Shown here piece by piece: positions 25,648 through 35,684 of a stretch of DNA of 64,000 nucleotides; position 1 is the stretch's first letter, and the number at the start of each line of letters is the position of its first letter. The translations under genes were made by a program, and so were the position numbers. The notes below the pieces were generated by a model. The model was not told where the DNA came from and did not search any database. It saw only the letters and a list, made by a program, of their open reading frames with translations. This stretch comes from CAWJHE01 sp963842455 (GTDB lineage: Bacteria; Chloroflexota; Anaerolineae; Anaerolineales; UBA4823). Location of the stretch: contig CAWJHE010000009.1 of the NCBI GenBank assembly GCA_963842455.1, forward strand, positions 294,165 to 358,164. Reading direction: 5' to 3'.

Positions 25648-26667
25648 TTAATTAAATATGCCTGGGAAAAGGATTATCAATACCGCAGTTAAGAACACAT
25701 TCGCTATAGCCAGAGGCAACAAGATCTTCCAGCCAAAAGCCATCAAACGGTCATATCGAAAACGAGGCAAGGTTGCTCGCACCCAAATCTGACCAAAGAG
25801 CAGGATGAATATTTTTAAGAAAAGATAGATCGGACCCAGCCAGGGCAGCTGATCAACAAATGGACCATGATACCCGCCAAAGAATAGGGTTGCAGCGATG
25901 GCGCTGATCGCAATCATTTTGATATATTCCGCCATGAAGAAGAGCGCAAACTTCATACCAGAATATTCAACATGATAGCCAGCCGTCAATTCCTGCTCGG
26001 CTTCCGGCATGTCGAAGGGAGATCGGTTAACTTCTGCCAGGGCGGCAATCAAAAAGATGATCATTCCGATAGGCTGCAAAATCGCAAACCAGCCAATCCT
26101 CGATTGGGTTTCAACAATATCACTAAGGCTTAGAGAACCTGCCAGCATGATCGGGCCAACCCAGGATAAACCCAGCGCGAGCTCATAACTAATCATCTGG
26201 GCAGTGGAGCGTAAACCGCCCATGGTAGCATACTTGTTATTGGATGACCAGCCAGCTAAAACCAGGCCATAGACCGAAATGGATGTAAACGCCGCAATAT
26301 AGAGTATGCCGATATTAATGTCGCCAGCTATAGATAAAGCTACTTCCCGACCAAAAATGGTTACTGTGCCGCCAAACGGGATCACCGCCATAATAACCAG
26401 CGCCGGGATCACCGTAATAATCGGCGCCAGGATAAAAATCAGGCGATCAGCCTTGGCAGGGATCAATTCCTCTTTGAAAATCAGTTTCACCCCATCGGCC
26501 ACCGGTTGCAGCCAGCCTCCCGGACCAGCGCGGTTAGGTCCTATGCGCACCTGGATTCTGCCCAGTGCTTTACGTTCGTAGAAGGTAAGGTACGCAAAAC
26601 CGACCACTCCTATCATGAGTAGCACAATTGCTTTGATGATCCATTCTATCAGTAACGCAATATCCAT
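25648..26667 (-). CDS. nuoH: NADH-quinone oxidoreductase subunit H
   Basis: This 339-residue membrane subunit has eight or so helices and forms part of the quinone cavity. Motifs include FYERKALGRIQVRIGPNRAG, the helix with AALAEVNRSPFDMPEAEQEL and GYHVEYSGMKFALFFMAEY. These Glu and Arg residues line the quinone and proton route. It lies 24 bp after nuoG. Confidence 0.97.
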   Translation of the reverse strand: MDIALLIEWIIKAIVLLMIGVVGFAYLTFYERKALGRIQVRIGPNRAGPGGWLQPVADGVKLIFKEELIPAKADRLIFILAPIITVIPALVIMAVIPFGGTVTIFGREVALSIAGDINIGILYIAAFTSISVYGLVLAGWSSNNKYATMGGLRSTAQMISYELALGLSWVGPIMLAGSLSLSDIVETQSRIGWFAILQPIGMIIFLIAALAEVNRSPFDMPEAEQELTAGYHVEYSGMKFALFFMAEYIKMIAISAIAATLFFGGYHGPFVDQLPWLGPIYLFLKIFILLFGQIWVRATLPRFRYDRLMAFGWKILLPLAIANVFLTAVLIILFPGIFN

Positions 26668-26691
26668 AATTCTTACCTCAACTCACACTTT

Positions 26692-29289
26692 TTATGCCGC
26701 TTTTAGCTCCACGAGCGTGGGACCAGTAACAGGCAAACCAAAACTTCGCGGCGCTAAAACGACGCGTTCAGGCAGACTTTCATCCAGGCGAGCAGATACC
26801 ACTGTGCTCCCGCCAGTTGCCGAAAAAGTTATTCGCAGCATATCGCCCTGGCGGACTTTCATCCGTTCCGCATCTTGGACGCTTAAGATCACATACGGTT
26901 CACCAATGCGCTGGTGAAGCAGCTCGGAGGGCAGCAAGGTATTGCCCCGGTCATACAGGCGTGTAATCGGAAAAGCCATCAAGCCCAGCTTAGGCAACTT
27001 GAAATCGCCTAACTGCGGCCAACTCAGCACGGGGCTTTGTTTACGAATGGGTAACTGAACGCCCAGTCCTTGTGAGTTCTCATAGGTAGTCCCCCCATAA
27101 TACAGGTCACTGCGGCCAACAATCGGCCACTGCTCTTCTACCTCGGCTAATTTCTGATAATTCACGCCTTCAAAAACCGGCGCTGATTTCGCCAGGTTCA
27201 AGAAAACAGAAGCAGCGCTGCCACCACCAATGCCCTGAACCCCCATCTTTTCAGCCAGCAAAACCGGGATAGCATAATCTGCCTGCGGGCCAGACAAAGC
27301 TAAACGAAGAGACTTCAATACCGGAGATTTGCTTGTTCCTGGGCTACTCTCTTGCAGCGGCAAAGCCACAACAGGCTGGGTAGCCGGATAAAAACGCTGG
27401 ACCCGGCGCTCTCCTGTTGTATAACTGCCTTCTCGCTCAATAAAGGACTGCACCGGTAAAACCACATCCGCTAAACGCGCGGTCTGTGTCAGGTAAAGAT
27501 CCTGTACAACTACAAATTTGTCACCGCCAAAAGCAGCCTGGAAAGCAGGATCATCGCCAACCGGGTCGGCTGCAGCGATATACAGCGCCTGCGCTTTTTC
27601 TAAGGCCCCAACCAAATCGCTGACGGGCTTCCAACCCATCTCCCAGGCGCCCTGATCATTGGCTCTTGACCACGCCGCCAGTAGCCCGTTGTTTGGTCTA
27701 CCAGTATGACCAGTTGCTATGAGAAGATTGGCACAGGCCTGGGCTAAAGCCTCCGATTCTGCCAAACCCATTCCCTCACTGCCAAATAGCACCACGGCAT
27801 TCTCTGCCGAGGCGAAAGCTTGCGCAGCATCTTTAAACTCCGCGCTGCGCACCAGGTCTTGCAAGCCTTCCGGGAGCTCAGGACGTTTGGCAGAAAGGCT
27901 GTTGACCATCGCCAGTACGGCTGCAGCAGCCAGTCCAAAGGGATAACGCAGCGAAACTGTAGCGGCACGATCCAGCTTGGTCTGGCGAGGATTCAGCACA
28001 ATCAATTTTGCGCCACGTTCAGCCGCCTGCTTAATCCGCAGCCACCACAAGGGAGCTTCTTCTTCCAGGTCGCTCGCCACAACTAAGATAGCGCTTTCAG
28101 CGCCCATATCGCCGAAATTGGAGCCCTGGGATAAACCGATCTGGGTCGTCAGTTCACCGCCAGCCATATGCGTGTACAAAGCAGCCTGACCCTGGATCTT
28201 TTGAGAAAGTTGCTGCAGGTTGAACAGGTCCTCATTGCTTAATCTGCCGCTCGCCAGGGTGAACAAACCGGCGCCGGCATCTTTAAACCGCTCGGCTGTC
28301 ATACTCAAGGCTTCTTCCCATGTCGCTGGAAGCAACTCGCCATCCCGTCGCACCAGCGGTTCCGTCAGGCGCTTTTCATTACGCGTGGCAAACGGAATTC
28401 CAAAACGTCCCTTGTCGCAAATCCAGATTTCGTTGACATGCTCGTTCTGGCGAGGCATAACGCGCTTAACCACCCAATCACCGCCGGAAACAGCCTCCCG
28501 CCGGACGTTCAAGGTGGTGTTGCAGCCTACCGGGCAATGATTGCAAATCGATGCAGCGGCACGCAATTCCCACGGGCGAGCTTTGAAACGGAAATTGGTG
28601 GTTGTTAACGCTCCAACCGGGCAAATATCGGTGGTATTGCCAGACCAGTAAGAGTCAAACCCAGGCTCAGAATAAGATACGATTTCTAATGACCGGCCGC
28701 GATTAAAGAAACCGATCACCGGGTCGTCTACAACAACATCCTGGAAGCGAACACAGCGCCCGCATTGAATACAACGCTCACGATCCAGGTAAATTAATTC
28801 ACCTAATGGCACGTGCTTTGCCATATGTTTCTTTTCGTCATACAGATAGCGGCTCTCACCCGGTCCAAAACCCATCGTCAGGTTCTGCAAGGGGCATTCG
28901 CCGCCTTTATCGCAAACCGGGCAATCCAACGGGTGGGAGGTCAGAAGAAATTCAAGAATATCCTCACGGCCAGCTTTTGCTTTCTCGCTTGTTCCAATTA
29001 CAACCATTCCCTCAGAAACAGGGGTCGTGCAAGCTGTTTCTAATTTCGGTCCAATTAGAATTTTTTGACTGCCATCTTCTTCCAGGACTACTTGCCCGCT
29101 GGCGCGGTCAATGACTGGCCGACCAACTTCAACCAGGCACATCCGGCACATTCCCACAGGCTCCATTTTCGGGTGGTAGCAAAACACTGGAATATCAACG
29201 CCAGCTTTCTTCGCAGCATTTACAATCAAAGTACCTTCCGGTACTGTCACCTGCACACCATCAATTGTCAACGTGACCATTTTCGTCAT
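26692..29289 (-). CDS. nuoG: NADH-quinone oxidoreductase subunit G
   Basis: This 865-residue iron-sulfur subunit shows its domains in order. A [2Fe-2S] ferredoxin fold comes first (CYHPKMEPVGMCRMCLVEVG). The His/Cys [4Fe-4S] site follows (HPLDCPVCDKGGECPLQ), then two further cysteine clusters (RERCIQCGRCVRF and ICPVGALT). Next is a molybdopterin-type region opened by ICNHCPVGCNTTLNVR, which carries no molybdenum in complex I. It passes electrons from NuoF/E to NuoI/B. It sits between nuoF and nuoH. Confidence 0.96.
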   Translation of the reverse strand: MTKMVTLTIDGVQVTVPEGTLIVNAAKKAGVDIPVFCYHPKMEPVGMCRMCLVEVGRPVIDRASGQVVLEEDGSQKILIGPKLETACTTPVSEGMVVIGTSEKAKAGREDILEFLLTSHPLDCPVCDKGGECPLQNLTMGFGPGESRYLYDEKKHMAKHVPLGELIYLDRERCIQCGRCVRFQDVVVDDPVIGFFNRGRSLEIVSYSEPGFDSYWSGNTTDICPVGALTTTNFRFKARPWELRAAASICNHCPVGCNTTLNVRREAVSGGDWVVKRVMPRQNEHVNEIWICDKGRFGIPFATRNEKRLTEPLVRRDGELLPATWEEALSMTAERFKDAGAGLFTLASGRLSNEDLFNLQQLSQKIQGQAALYTHMAGGELTTQIGLSQGSNFGDMGAESAILVVASDLEEEAPLWWLRIKQAAERGAKLIVLNPRQTKLDRAATVSLRYPFGLAAAAVLAMVNSLSAKRPELPEGLQDLVRSAEFKDAAQAFASAENAVVLFGSEGMGLAESEALAQACANLLIATGHTGRPNNGLLAAWSRANDQGAWEMGWKPVSDLVGALEKAQALYIAAADPVGDDPAFQAAFGGDKFVVVQDLYLTQTARLADVVLPVQSFIEREGSYTTGERRVQRFYPATQPVVALPLQESSPGTSKSPVLKSLRLALSGPQADYAIPVLLAEKMGVQGIGGGSAASVFLNLAKSAPVFEGVNYQKLAEVEEQWPIVGRSDLYYGGTTYENSQGLGVQLPIRKQSPVLSWPQLGDFKLPKLGLMAFPITRLYDRGNTLLPSELLHQRIGEPYVILSVQDAERMKVRQGDMLRITFSATGGSTVVSARLDESLPERVVLAPRSFGLPVTGPTLVELKAA

Positions 29290-29323
29290 GCATCACTCCA
29301 TCGTTACGCCATCAGCTAACCAG

Positions 29324-30601
29324 TTAGTCCTGACCGGCTGTGCTATTTACCTTCACATCAAAATCTTGCTTAAAGCGCTCAAGCCCACTGAGAACAGCCT
29401 CGATGGAAAATTCGCCCAACGCACACAGGCATTTACCTTTCATCTGGCTGGCTACATCGTGGAGCAAATCCACATCTTCTTGCCCAGCGCTCCCGCTGTC
29501 AATCCGATCAGTCAAATGCATCATCCAGAAAGTTCCTTCCCGGCAAGGTGTGCATTTCCCACAGGATTCATGCTTGAAGAAATGTACTGTTTTGTTAATT
29601 AACCAGGGAATGTTGACTGTATCATCAATCACAATAACGGAGGCTGAACCCAAAGAACCACCTACTCGAGGAACGCTTTCATAATCCATCGGAGTATCTA
29701 GCGCTTCGTCATTAGCAACAATCAGGGATGAGCTAGCGCCGGCAGCCATAATCGCCTTAATAGCATGTCCATCAGGAATACCGCCGCCATTTTCAAAAAT
29801 TAATTCACGAAAAGTCTTGCCAAGCGGCAATTCATAATTTCCAGGTTTGTTCACTCTGCCCGAAAGTGAGAACACCTTAGGACCTGGGCTTTTTTCAGTG
29901 CCCATAGAGCGGTACCACTCAACACCTTTATCCAAAATCATGGGCAAGTTTGTGAGCGTCTCCACATTGTTTACGACTGTGGGCTTTCCAAACAGACCGT
30001 AGGAAGGCGGGAAAGGTGGACGCAATCGTGGCTGTCCTAATTTGCCTTCAATCGACTCGAGCAATGCAGTTTCTTCACCGCAGATATAAGCCCCGGCGCC
30101 AAGGTGAGTGAAAATTCGCAGGGAATAGCCTGTTCCAAAAAGGTTATCACCTAGCAGACCCGCTGCTTGCATGGCAGCAATATGCTGGTCCAGGCGATGT
30201 GCAATCTGCCAAAACTCACCACGCAAATAAACATAGGCCTCGTGCGCCTGGATCGCATAAGCGCAGATCGCTACACCCTCCAGAAACTGGTACGGGTTGC
30301 TCTCCATTATTTCGCGATCTTTGAAGGTTCCTGGCTCTGATTCATCTGCATTAGCCACTACATAGTGCGGCCAGCTGTTGTTATCTATAAATGACCATTT
30401 CAAACCGGTAGGGAAGCCTGCACCGCCACGGCCGCGCAAGCCAGATGCCTTAACCTGGTCGGTGACTTCACCCGGCTTCATCGATGCCACAGCCTTTTCA
30501 AAAGCTCTGAAACCGCCATTCTGACGGTAAACTTCCAGATTGTCTAAATCGGGAATCTGCCTGTGGCGCAACAATACGTACTCATAATCCGTGTTAGACA
30601 T
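29324..30601 (-). CDS. nuoF: NADH-quinone oxidoreductase subunit F
   Basis: This 425-residue subunit binds NADH and FMN: GLRGRGGAGFPTGLKW is the FMN/NADH site, YICGEETALLESIEG is the nucleotide loop, and ESCGKCTPCREGT with a later Cys (CLCALG) holds cluster N3. I chose ATG 30601 (SNTDYEYVLLRH) over 30664 because the longer form adds an atypical Gly-rich extension and the shorter one overlaps the nuoE stop by 8 nt, as expected for coupling. Confidence 0.95.
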   Translation of the reverse strand: MSNTDYEYVLLRHRQIPDLDNLEVYRQNGGFRAFEKAVASMKPGEVTDQVKASGLRGRGGAGFPTGLKWSFIDNNSWPHYVVANADESEPGTFKDREIMESNPYQFLEGVAICAYAIQAHEAYVYLRGEFWQIAHRLDQHIAAMQAAGLLGDNLFGTGYSLRIFTHLGAGAYICGEETALLESIEGKLGQPRLRPPFPPSYGLFGKPTVVNNVETLTNLPMILDKGVEWYRSMGTEKSPGPKVFSLSGRVNKPGNYELPLGKTFRELIFENGGGIPDGHAIKAIMAAGASSSLIVANDEALDTPMDYESVPRVGGSLGSASVIVIDDTVNIPWLINKTVHFFKHESCGKCTPCREGTFWMMHLTDRIDSGSAGQEDVDLLHDVASQMKGKCLCALGEFSIEAVLSGLERFKQDFDVKVNSTAGQD

Positions 30602-31130
30602 GATTATCCCTCCCACGGCCATCATTCCCCCGCCGCCGGGCTGCATCGTTTCGTAATTCTTCAATCAATGCTAAAGCACCCTCAACGGTCTGGTTCTCGT
30701 AATATTGAAGGCCCTGCCCAGATTGAACCTGGAACATTGGAGCTCGGTCGCAAGCAGCCAGGCACATTACCGCTTCGACTGTGATTAAACCATCAGGGGT
30801 TGTTTCACCCGGTAAAATCCCGAGTCGCTCACAAATCTGGTTTAAAAATTCCTCAGCGCCGCGCAAGGCACAGGGTAAATCCGTACAAATTTGTATGCGA
30901 TACTTCCCGCCTGGTTTGTCGTAATACAGGCTATAAAAACCAACAATAGAGGCTACTTCGGTCGGCAGCAACCCTAAAATTGCAGCAATTTCCGCCATAT
31001 CCCTGCGCTCTACGTGCATCTTTTCACGTTGTGCAAGATAAATCAGAGGCATGACAGCCGCTCGACGTTGATCTGGAGGGTACTTGGCCAGGATGGCCGC
31101 TATCTCTTGTGCATATTTCTCAGCAAGCAT
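30594..31130 (-). CDS. nuoE: NADH-quinone oxidoreductase subunit E
   Basis: This 178-residue thioredoxin-like [2Fe-2S] subunit (cluster N1a) has ligands in CTDLPCALRG and CLAACDRAP. The N-terminal helical part (YPPDQRRAAVMPLIYLAQ) is typical. It works with NuoF in NADH oxidation. The C-terminus is Arg/Gly-rich and overlaps the nuoF start. Confidence 0.95.
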   Translation of the reverse strand: MLAEKYAQEIAAILAKYPPDQRRAAVMPLIYLAQREKMHVERRDMAEIAAILGLLPTEVASIVGFYSLYYDKPGGKYRIQICTDLPCALRGAEEFLNQICERLGILPGETTPDGLITVEAVMCLAACDRAPMFQVQSGQGLQYYENQTVEGALALIEELRNDAARRRGNDGRGRDNHV

Positions 31131-31151
31131 AATTTCTCATCCGCCTTTGCA

Positions 31152-32399
31152 TTATCGATCTACATCACCCAATACAATATCTACCGTACCAATCAAAGCA
31201 ACCAGGTCAGCCACAAAGTGACCTTTAGACAGATAAGGCAGGATTTGCATATTGGTAAAGGATGGCGTTCGCCAATGCACCCGGTAAGGTTTTGGACTGC
31301 CATCGCTTTCAAGATATACCCCCAATTCACCTTTTGGAGATTCCACAGCGGCATAAACAGAGCCAACAGGGGGGCAGAAACCTTCTGTCCATAATTTAAA
31401 GTGGTGGATCAAAGCTTCCATGCTAACGCCAATCTCACTGCGCGGCGGGGGTACGTATTTGCGATTGTTGCTGCGTACCCGACCCACTGGCAGTTTATTT
31501 AAGGCCTGTTCCACAATGCGCAAGGACTGGCGCATTTCTTCCATACGCACCAGGTAACGAGCATAGGTATCTGAATCTGTATGCGTAGGTATTTCAAAAT
31601 CATACTGCTCGTAACCCGAATACGGCTGCGCCTTGCGTAAATCATGAGCGATACCAGAAGCACGCAACATTGGACCGGTTACACCGTAATCTAAAGCCAC
31701 CTCCTGCGACAAAATGCCCAAACCCTTGATGCGATCCATAAAAATGGGGTTCTTGGTTAGCAAATTTTCATACATGTCAATTTTAGCTGGAAACATCTTT
31801 AAAAATTCACGCACCGCAGCTTCAAATTCAACCGGAACATCTCGCCACAAACCACCCGGGCGTAAGTAAGTCGTCATCATCCTTTGACCGCTCACCAGCT
31901 CCATGATGTCCAGAATCATCTCACGCTCGCGAAAACAGTACAAGAAAACAGACATCGCCGCCAGATCCAAAGAGGATGTACCCAACCAGACCAGATGTGA
32001 AGCAATGCGCTGGAGCTCAGTCAGAATCACCCGGATAGCCTGTGCTCTTGGGGGAACATCCAGATCACATAGTTTTTCAATCGCAAGACAATATGCCAGG
32101 TTATTGCCAACATTATTCAAGTAATCCAGACGGTCGGTCATGACTTCAGCTTTCTCGTAAGTCTTGGCCTCCATGTTCTTTTCAATGCCAGTGTGCAAGA
32201 AACCCACATCTGGAATACAGGTAACCACTTCTTCGCCGTCCAGCTCCAACAATAAACGTAGAACTCCGTGGGTGCTCGGGTGCTGAGGCCCCATATTGAG
32301 TAAAACGGTCTCACCCTTGATAGCGCGATCCGTTACCAGGTGCTTAATCTCATCAATGGAGACTGGAGTCAGAATCAAATTGCTTTCGGTTTCCATCAT
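31152..32399 (-). CDS. nuoD: NADH-quinone oxidoreductase subunit D
   Basis: This 415-residue 49-kDa subunit contributes the quinone pocket. Motifs include NMGPQHPSTHGVLRLLLELDGE (His near the quinone head), YEKAEVMTDRLDYLNNVGNN, the ASHLVWLGTSSLDLAA helix and a C-terminus ending LIGTVDIVLGDVDR. It is separate from NuoC here, not fused. Confidence 0.96.
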   Translation of the reverse strand: MMETESNLILTPVSIDEIKHLVTDRAIKGETVLLNMGPQHPSTHGVLRLLLELDGEEVVTCIPDVGFLHTGIEKNMEAKTYEKAEVMTDRLDYLNNVGNNLAYCLAIEKLCDLDVPPRAQAIRVILTELQRIASHLVWLGTSSLDLAAMSVFLYCFREREMILDIMELVSGQRMMTTYLRPGGLWRDVPVEFEAAVREFLKMFPAKIDMYENLLTKNPIFMDRIKGLGILSQEVALDYGVTGPMLRASGIAHDLRKAQPYSGYEQYDFEIPTHTDSDTYARYLVRMEEMRQSLRIVEQALNKLPVGRVRSNNRKYVPPPRSEIGVSMEALIHHFKLWTEGFCPPVGSVYAAVESPKGELGVYLESDGSPKPYRVHWRTPSFTNMQILPYLSKGHFVADLVALIGTVDIVLGDVDR

Positions 32400-32448
32400 T
32401 TATCTCACCATCCAAATTCTGCTGCCACAGCCATTCTCAAAAAGATCA

Positions 32449-32961
32449 CTATTCTTGGGCATAAGGCTTGCGCACATTAATTTCGTCAAAGTTAAAGGTA
32501 AATTGCACTTCTTCATATCCCAGGGGGTAATCTTTGCGCAAAGGATGTCCCTCCCAATCATAGGGCATGACAACGCGGCGCAAGTCCGGATGACCTTCAA
32601 AACGAATTCCAAACATATCCCAAAGCTCACGCTCAAACCAGTTGGCGTTGGAAAAGACCTTGACAATACTGGGCGCCACCGGTGCATTGCCATTCAAAGG
32701 AACCCGCAAACCAATGATTAAATTATTCTTTAAAGAACGCAGGCGATAAACCACATGGAAACGCGGGGTTTGCTCCGGCCAATAATCTACAGCAGTTTCT
32801 TCCGAAAGCAGATTGAATTCAAACTCATCCCGCAGGACTTGACAGACCTCAACAATTTGCTCGGGCGCAACGATCAGGCTGACCTCGTCCCCGAATTCAT
32901 AGGTTCCGGTTGCAAAACGTTGCTTAACTGTCTCGGCAATTTTTTGAATTTGTTCATTCAT
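32449..32961 (-). CDS. nuoC: NADH-quinone oxidoreductase subunit C
   Basis: This 170-residue 30-kDa subunit ends with the signature of the family, NWFERELWDMFGIRFEGHPDLRR (split here), then DWEGHPLRKDYPLG. It is structural in the peripheral arm and contacts NuoB and NuoD. It lies 79 bp after nuoB. Confidence 0.95.
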   Translation of the reverse strand: MNEQIQKIAETVKQRFATGTYEFGDEVSLIVAPEQIVEVCQVLRDEFEFNLLSEETAVDYWPEQTPRFHVVYRLRSLKNNLIIGLRVPLNGNAPVAPSIVKVFSNANWFERELWDMFGIRFEGHPDLRRVVMPYDWEGHPLRKDYPLGYEEVQFTFNFDEINVRKPYAQE

Positions 32962-33040
32962 AGAAATAAAATCCTTGTTTTGGGCAACAATCGCCTGCTT
33001 ACCCTATCGAAATGGTTCCCAAAATTTTTACTTACACCCA

Positions 33041-33523
33041 TCAAGCCCAGTCCTTGATGCGTTCAGTTTTAACCTTTTCATGTAAGGTTAAAATGCCATG
33101 AATCAAGGCTTCTGGACGAGGCGGGCAACCTGCCACATAAACATCAACCGGGACAATCTCATCGACGCCCTGAACAATCGCATAGTTGTTAAAAACCCCG
33201 CCACAGGATGCGCAGTCGCCCATCGAAATCACCCATTTAGGATCAGGCATTTGATCATAAAGCCGCCGTAATACTGGCGACATCTTGCGTGTCACCCGAC
33301 CAGCAACGATCATCAGGTCCGATTGGCGTGGGCTGGCGCGCATTAACTCCATCCCAAAACGGCTCATATCATAGCGAGAGGCCTGGGCAGCCATCATTTC
33401 AATCGCGCAACAAGCCAGTCCAAACAGCATAGGCCACATTGCATTTGTCCTGGACCAGTTGACAACTTGCTCAAGTTTTAGGGTCACAATGCCCATATTG
33501 CCAAGTTTTTGTTCTATTCCCAT
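33041..33523 (-). CDS. nuoB: NADH-quinone oxidoreductase subunit B
   Basis: This 160-residue subunit carries cluster N2, the direct electron donor to quinone. Ligands are the tandem Cys in FGLACCAIEMM, the Cys in GDCASCGG and the Cys in AGCPPRPEAL. I chose ATG 33523 (GIEQKLGN) over the frame start at 33544 because AAAGGAG lies at the right distance. It overlaps the nuoA stop by 10 nt. Confidence 0.95.
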   Translation of the reverse strand: MGIEQKLGNMGIVTLKLEQVVNWSRTNAMWPMLFGLACCAIEMMAAQASRYDMSRFGMELMRASPRQSDLMIVAGRVTRKMSPVLRRLYDQMPDPKWVISMGDCASCGGVFNNYAIVQGVDEIVPVDVYVAGCPPRPEALIHGILTLHEKVKTERIKDWA

Positions 33524-33870
33524 TCCAATGCTCCTTTCTTCCACGCGTAGACATACCCTACCAACAAAATTAGAATGAAGATGAGCATCTCCACCAACCC
33601 AAATACTCCCAGCTTTTTATAAACAACCGCCCATGGCAGGAAGAAAACCACCTCAATATCAAACAAAATAAAGAGGACAGCAACCAGGTAGAAGCGAACC
33701 GGCATCCTGCGCGTTCCAGGTCCTATAGGTCGCATACCCGATTCGTATGGCATCTCTTTCCTTGGGGTGGGGCGGCGTGGGCCGAACCAATGTCCAATTA
33801 AAACAACTAGCCCTGCCAACCCGGTGGCAAGGACCAACAAAACAACAATAGGCAGATATTCCTGCAGCAT
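33514..33870 (-). CDS. nuoA: NADH-quinone oxidoreductase subunit A
   Basis: This 118-residue subunit has three transmembrane helices: PIVVLLVLATGLAGLVVLI, FYLVAVLFILFDIEVVFFLPWA with the conserved Asp and Glu pair, and the FGLVEMLIFILILLVG helix with its Glu. It is the first gene of the nuo operon, with a sigma70 promoter just upstream. Confidence 0.95.
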   Translation of the reverse strand: MLQEYLPIVVLLVLATGLAGLVVLIGHWFGPRRPTPRKEMPYESGMRPIGPGTRRMPVRFYLVAVLFILFDIEVVFFLPWAVVYKKLGVFGLVEMLIFILILLVGYVYAWKKGALEWE

Positions 33871-33950
33871 AGACGCCTCTTTTTTATCTCCTACTCAGTC
33901 AGCGCGATCTTTCCGATACGCGCCCAAAAGATGATGTTTTACGTTGCGAT

Positions 33951-33979
33951 AGTTTATCATATCGACAAAAGGGTGTCAA
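33951..33979 (-). promoter_or_regulatory. Promoter of the nuo operon
   Basis: On the minus strand a perfect TTGACA (33979-33974) and TAAACT (33956-33951) are separated by 17 bp, about 80 bp before the nuoA ATG. AGGAG lies in the leader. It sits in the gap after the rpoD stop, so nuo is transcribed separately from rpoD. Confidence 0.75.
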
Positions 33980-33996
33980 ATTTCACAAAGATACAC

Positions 33997-35670
33997 TTAT
34001 CTGAGAAAATCACGTAAATGCCGGCTGCGCGTCGGATGCCGTAATTTACGCAGGGCTTTTGATTCAATTTGGCGGATACGCTCACGGGTCACACTGAAGT
34101 ACTGGCCCACTTCCTCTAAGGTATGGTCTTTTCCATCTACCAAACCAAAACGCAGTTCTAGAACCTGCCGTTCCCTCTCAGAAAGCACTGCCAGGGCATT
34201 CTTGATCGATTCACGCAACATTTCTTTGGCGGCTGCGTCCATGGGCTCCTGGGCGTCTTCATCTTCGATAAAATCACCCAGCTGGCTGCTATCCTCATTG
34301 CCCACCGGACTATCCAGGGACATCGGTTCTTCCATGGCACGTAAAATGCGATTCACCTTGGCTGCAGCCCGGTTCCATCTACGACGTACCTCTGCCTCAA
34401 CCGGTGTTGATTCAGCCTGCGAGCGCATAATTGCCTGTAAGTCTTTTGCTTCCAGGTATCCAGCCTCCAAAGCAATATCCTCTGAAGTCGGCTCTCGACC
34501 CAGTTTTTGAATCAGATCGCGTTGGATACGCAGTAAACGATTAATCGACTCGAATATGTGCACAGGAATTCGAATGGTTCGTGCTTGATCAGCAATTGAG
34601 CGGCTAATTGACTGGCGAATCCACCAGGTTGCATAGGTACTGAATTTATAGCCTCGGGTTGGGTCAAATTTTGTCACCGCCCGCAAGAGACCAATATTTC
34701 CTTCTTGAATCAAATCCAGAAAAGAGCTGCCTCGTCCAATATAACGCTTGGCTACACTGACTACCAGTCGTAAATTCGCGCGGATAATGGCGTGATAAGC
34801 TTCCTCGCTACGCAACCGGATCTGGGTGATTTCCTGGCGCAGGTTCTCTTCTTCTGGTAAATAGTTGATAAAAGTGCGTTCTGTAGGCAGGTTATTCCGC
34901 TTGGTTATAAACTTATGCAGCAAAGCCGCGGCATCTTCGGGAATGACATAAAGATACAAAAAGACGCTAAAAGCGCTTCTGGCTACATTGTTCCAAAACT
35001 CGTCGCTTCCCCATAAGCCATTATCCAGGTAGGCGCGTAGATAGGAGGGGGTATCGCTCTGCCAGGTAGAACGCAACATCTGCGCCTCAGAAAGGATCAA
35101 GTTCAAATCAGGACACTCATATCCCAGTCGTCGGGTATCTTCCATAGTCCGAGACCAAGCCGTGGATAAATCATCAAACACAGCTCTAAATACCCGCTGT
35201 GTCTCAACCAAGCCAAGATTTGTTTTTTGATCGCTGCGCATCAGGGGGTGTTTTCGGCAAAGCAAATCTAATCGCCGTTCAGCTTCTAAGCGCGTAGAAA
35301 GCCAAAACTCCTGGTCCGGGTCCAGCAGCTCGATATTCCCAATTTCCTTCAGGTATAAACGGACTGGATCCTCACTTATTTCGGTGTAAAGCCGGAGATC
35401 ACGAACAGCATCAATGTTAATGCTTTGATCCGTATTTTCAATATCTTCAAGGCTTAATAGACTCTCTTCATCTATTTCTTCACCTGTCAGGAGTTCATCT
35501 TCATCCACAAGCAGCTCGTCTGCCTCATCCATTTCATCGGTTAATAGATTTTCTGGCTCTTCAGTTTGCAAGAGGTCATCATCAAGTTTTTCCAACTCAG
35601 TATCATCCAAATCGTTGTCATCTGGTAGGAATTCGGAGGGTTGCCTGGGGGATTCAAAACCTGTGATCAT
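33997..35670 (-). CDS. rpoD: Primary-type sigma70 factor
   Basis: This 557-residue RNA polymerase sigma factor has an acidic N-terminal region (about residues 12-85). Region 1.2 follows (DPVRLYLKEIGNIELL), then region 2 (DLIQEGNIGLLRAVTKFDP, then YKFSTYATWWIRQSISRSI), region 3 (RTIRIPVHIFESINRL) and region 4 (LSERERQVLELRFGL and TRERIRQIESKALRKLR). It lies 14 bp after dnaG, the dnaG-rpoD pairing of many bacteria. The adjacency and full domain set support the housekeeping sigma, though Chloroflexota can carry several group 1/2 factors. Confidence 0.9.
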   Translation of the reverse strand: MITGFESPRQPSEFLPDDNDLDDTELEKLDDDLLQTEEPENLLTDEMDEADELLVDEDELLTGEEIDEESLLSLEDIENTDQSINIDAVRDLRLYTEISEDPVRLYLKEIGNIELLDPDQEFWLSTRLEAERRLDLLCRKHPLMRSDQKTNLGLVETQRVFRAVFDDLSTAWSRTMEDTRRLGYECPDLNLILSEAQMLRSTWQSDTPSYLRAYLDNGLWGSDEFWNNVARSAFSVFLYLYVIPEDAAALLHKFITKRNNLPTERTFINYLPEEENLRQEITQIRLRSEEAYHAIIRANLRLVVSVAKRYIGRGSSFLDLIQEGNIGLLRAVTKFDPTRGYKFSTYATWWIRQSISRSIADQARTIRIPVHIFESINRLLRIQRDLIQKLGREPTSEDIALEAGYLEAKDLQAIMRSQAESTPVEAEVRRRWNRAAAKVNRILRAMEEPMSLDSPVGNEDSSQLGDFIEDEDAQEPMDAAAKEMLRESIKNALAVLSERERQVLELRFGLVDGKDHTLEEVGQYFSVTRERIRQIESKALRKLRHPTRSRHLRDFLR

Positions 35671-35684
35671 ACAAGTTGTGCCCG

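Noticed and set aside
30602..30664. Longer nuoF start
   Set aside because: It adds a Gly/Met-rich extension not seen in NuoF and overlaps nuoE by 71 nt; ATG 30601 fits better.
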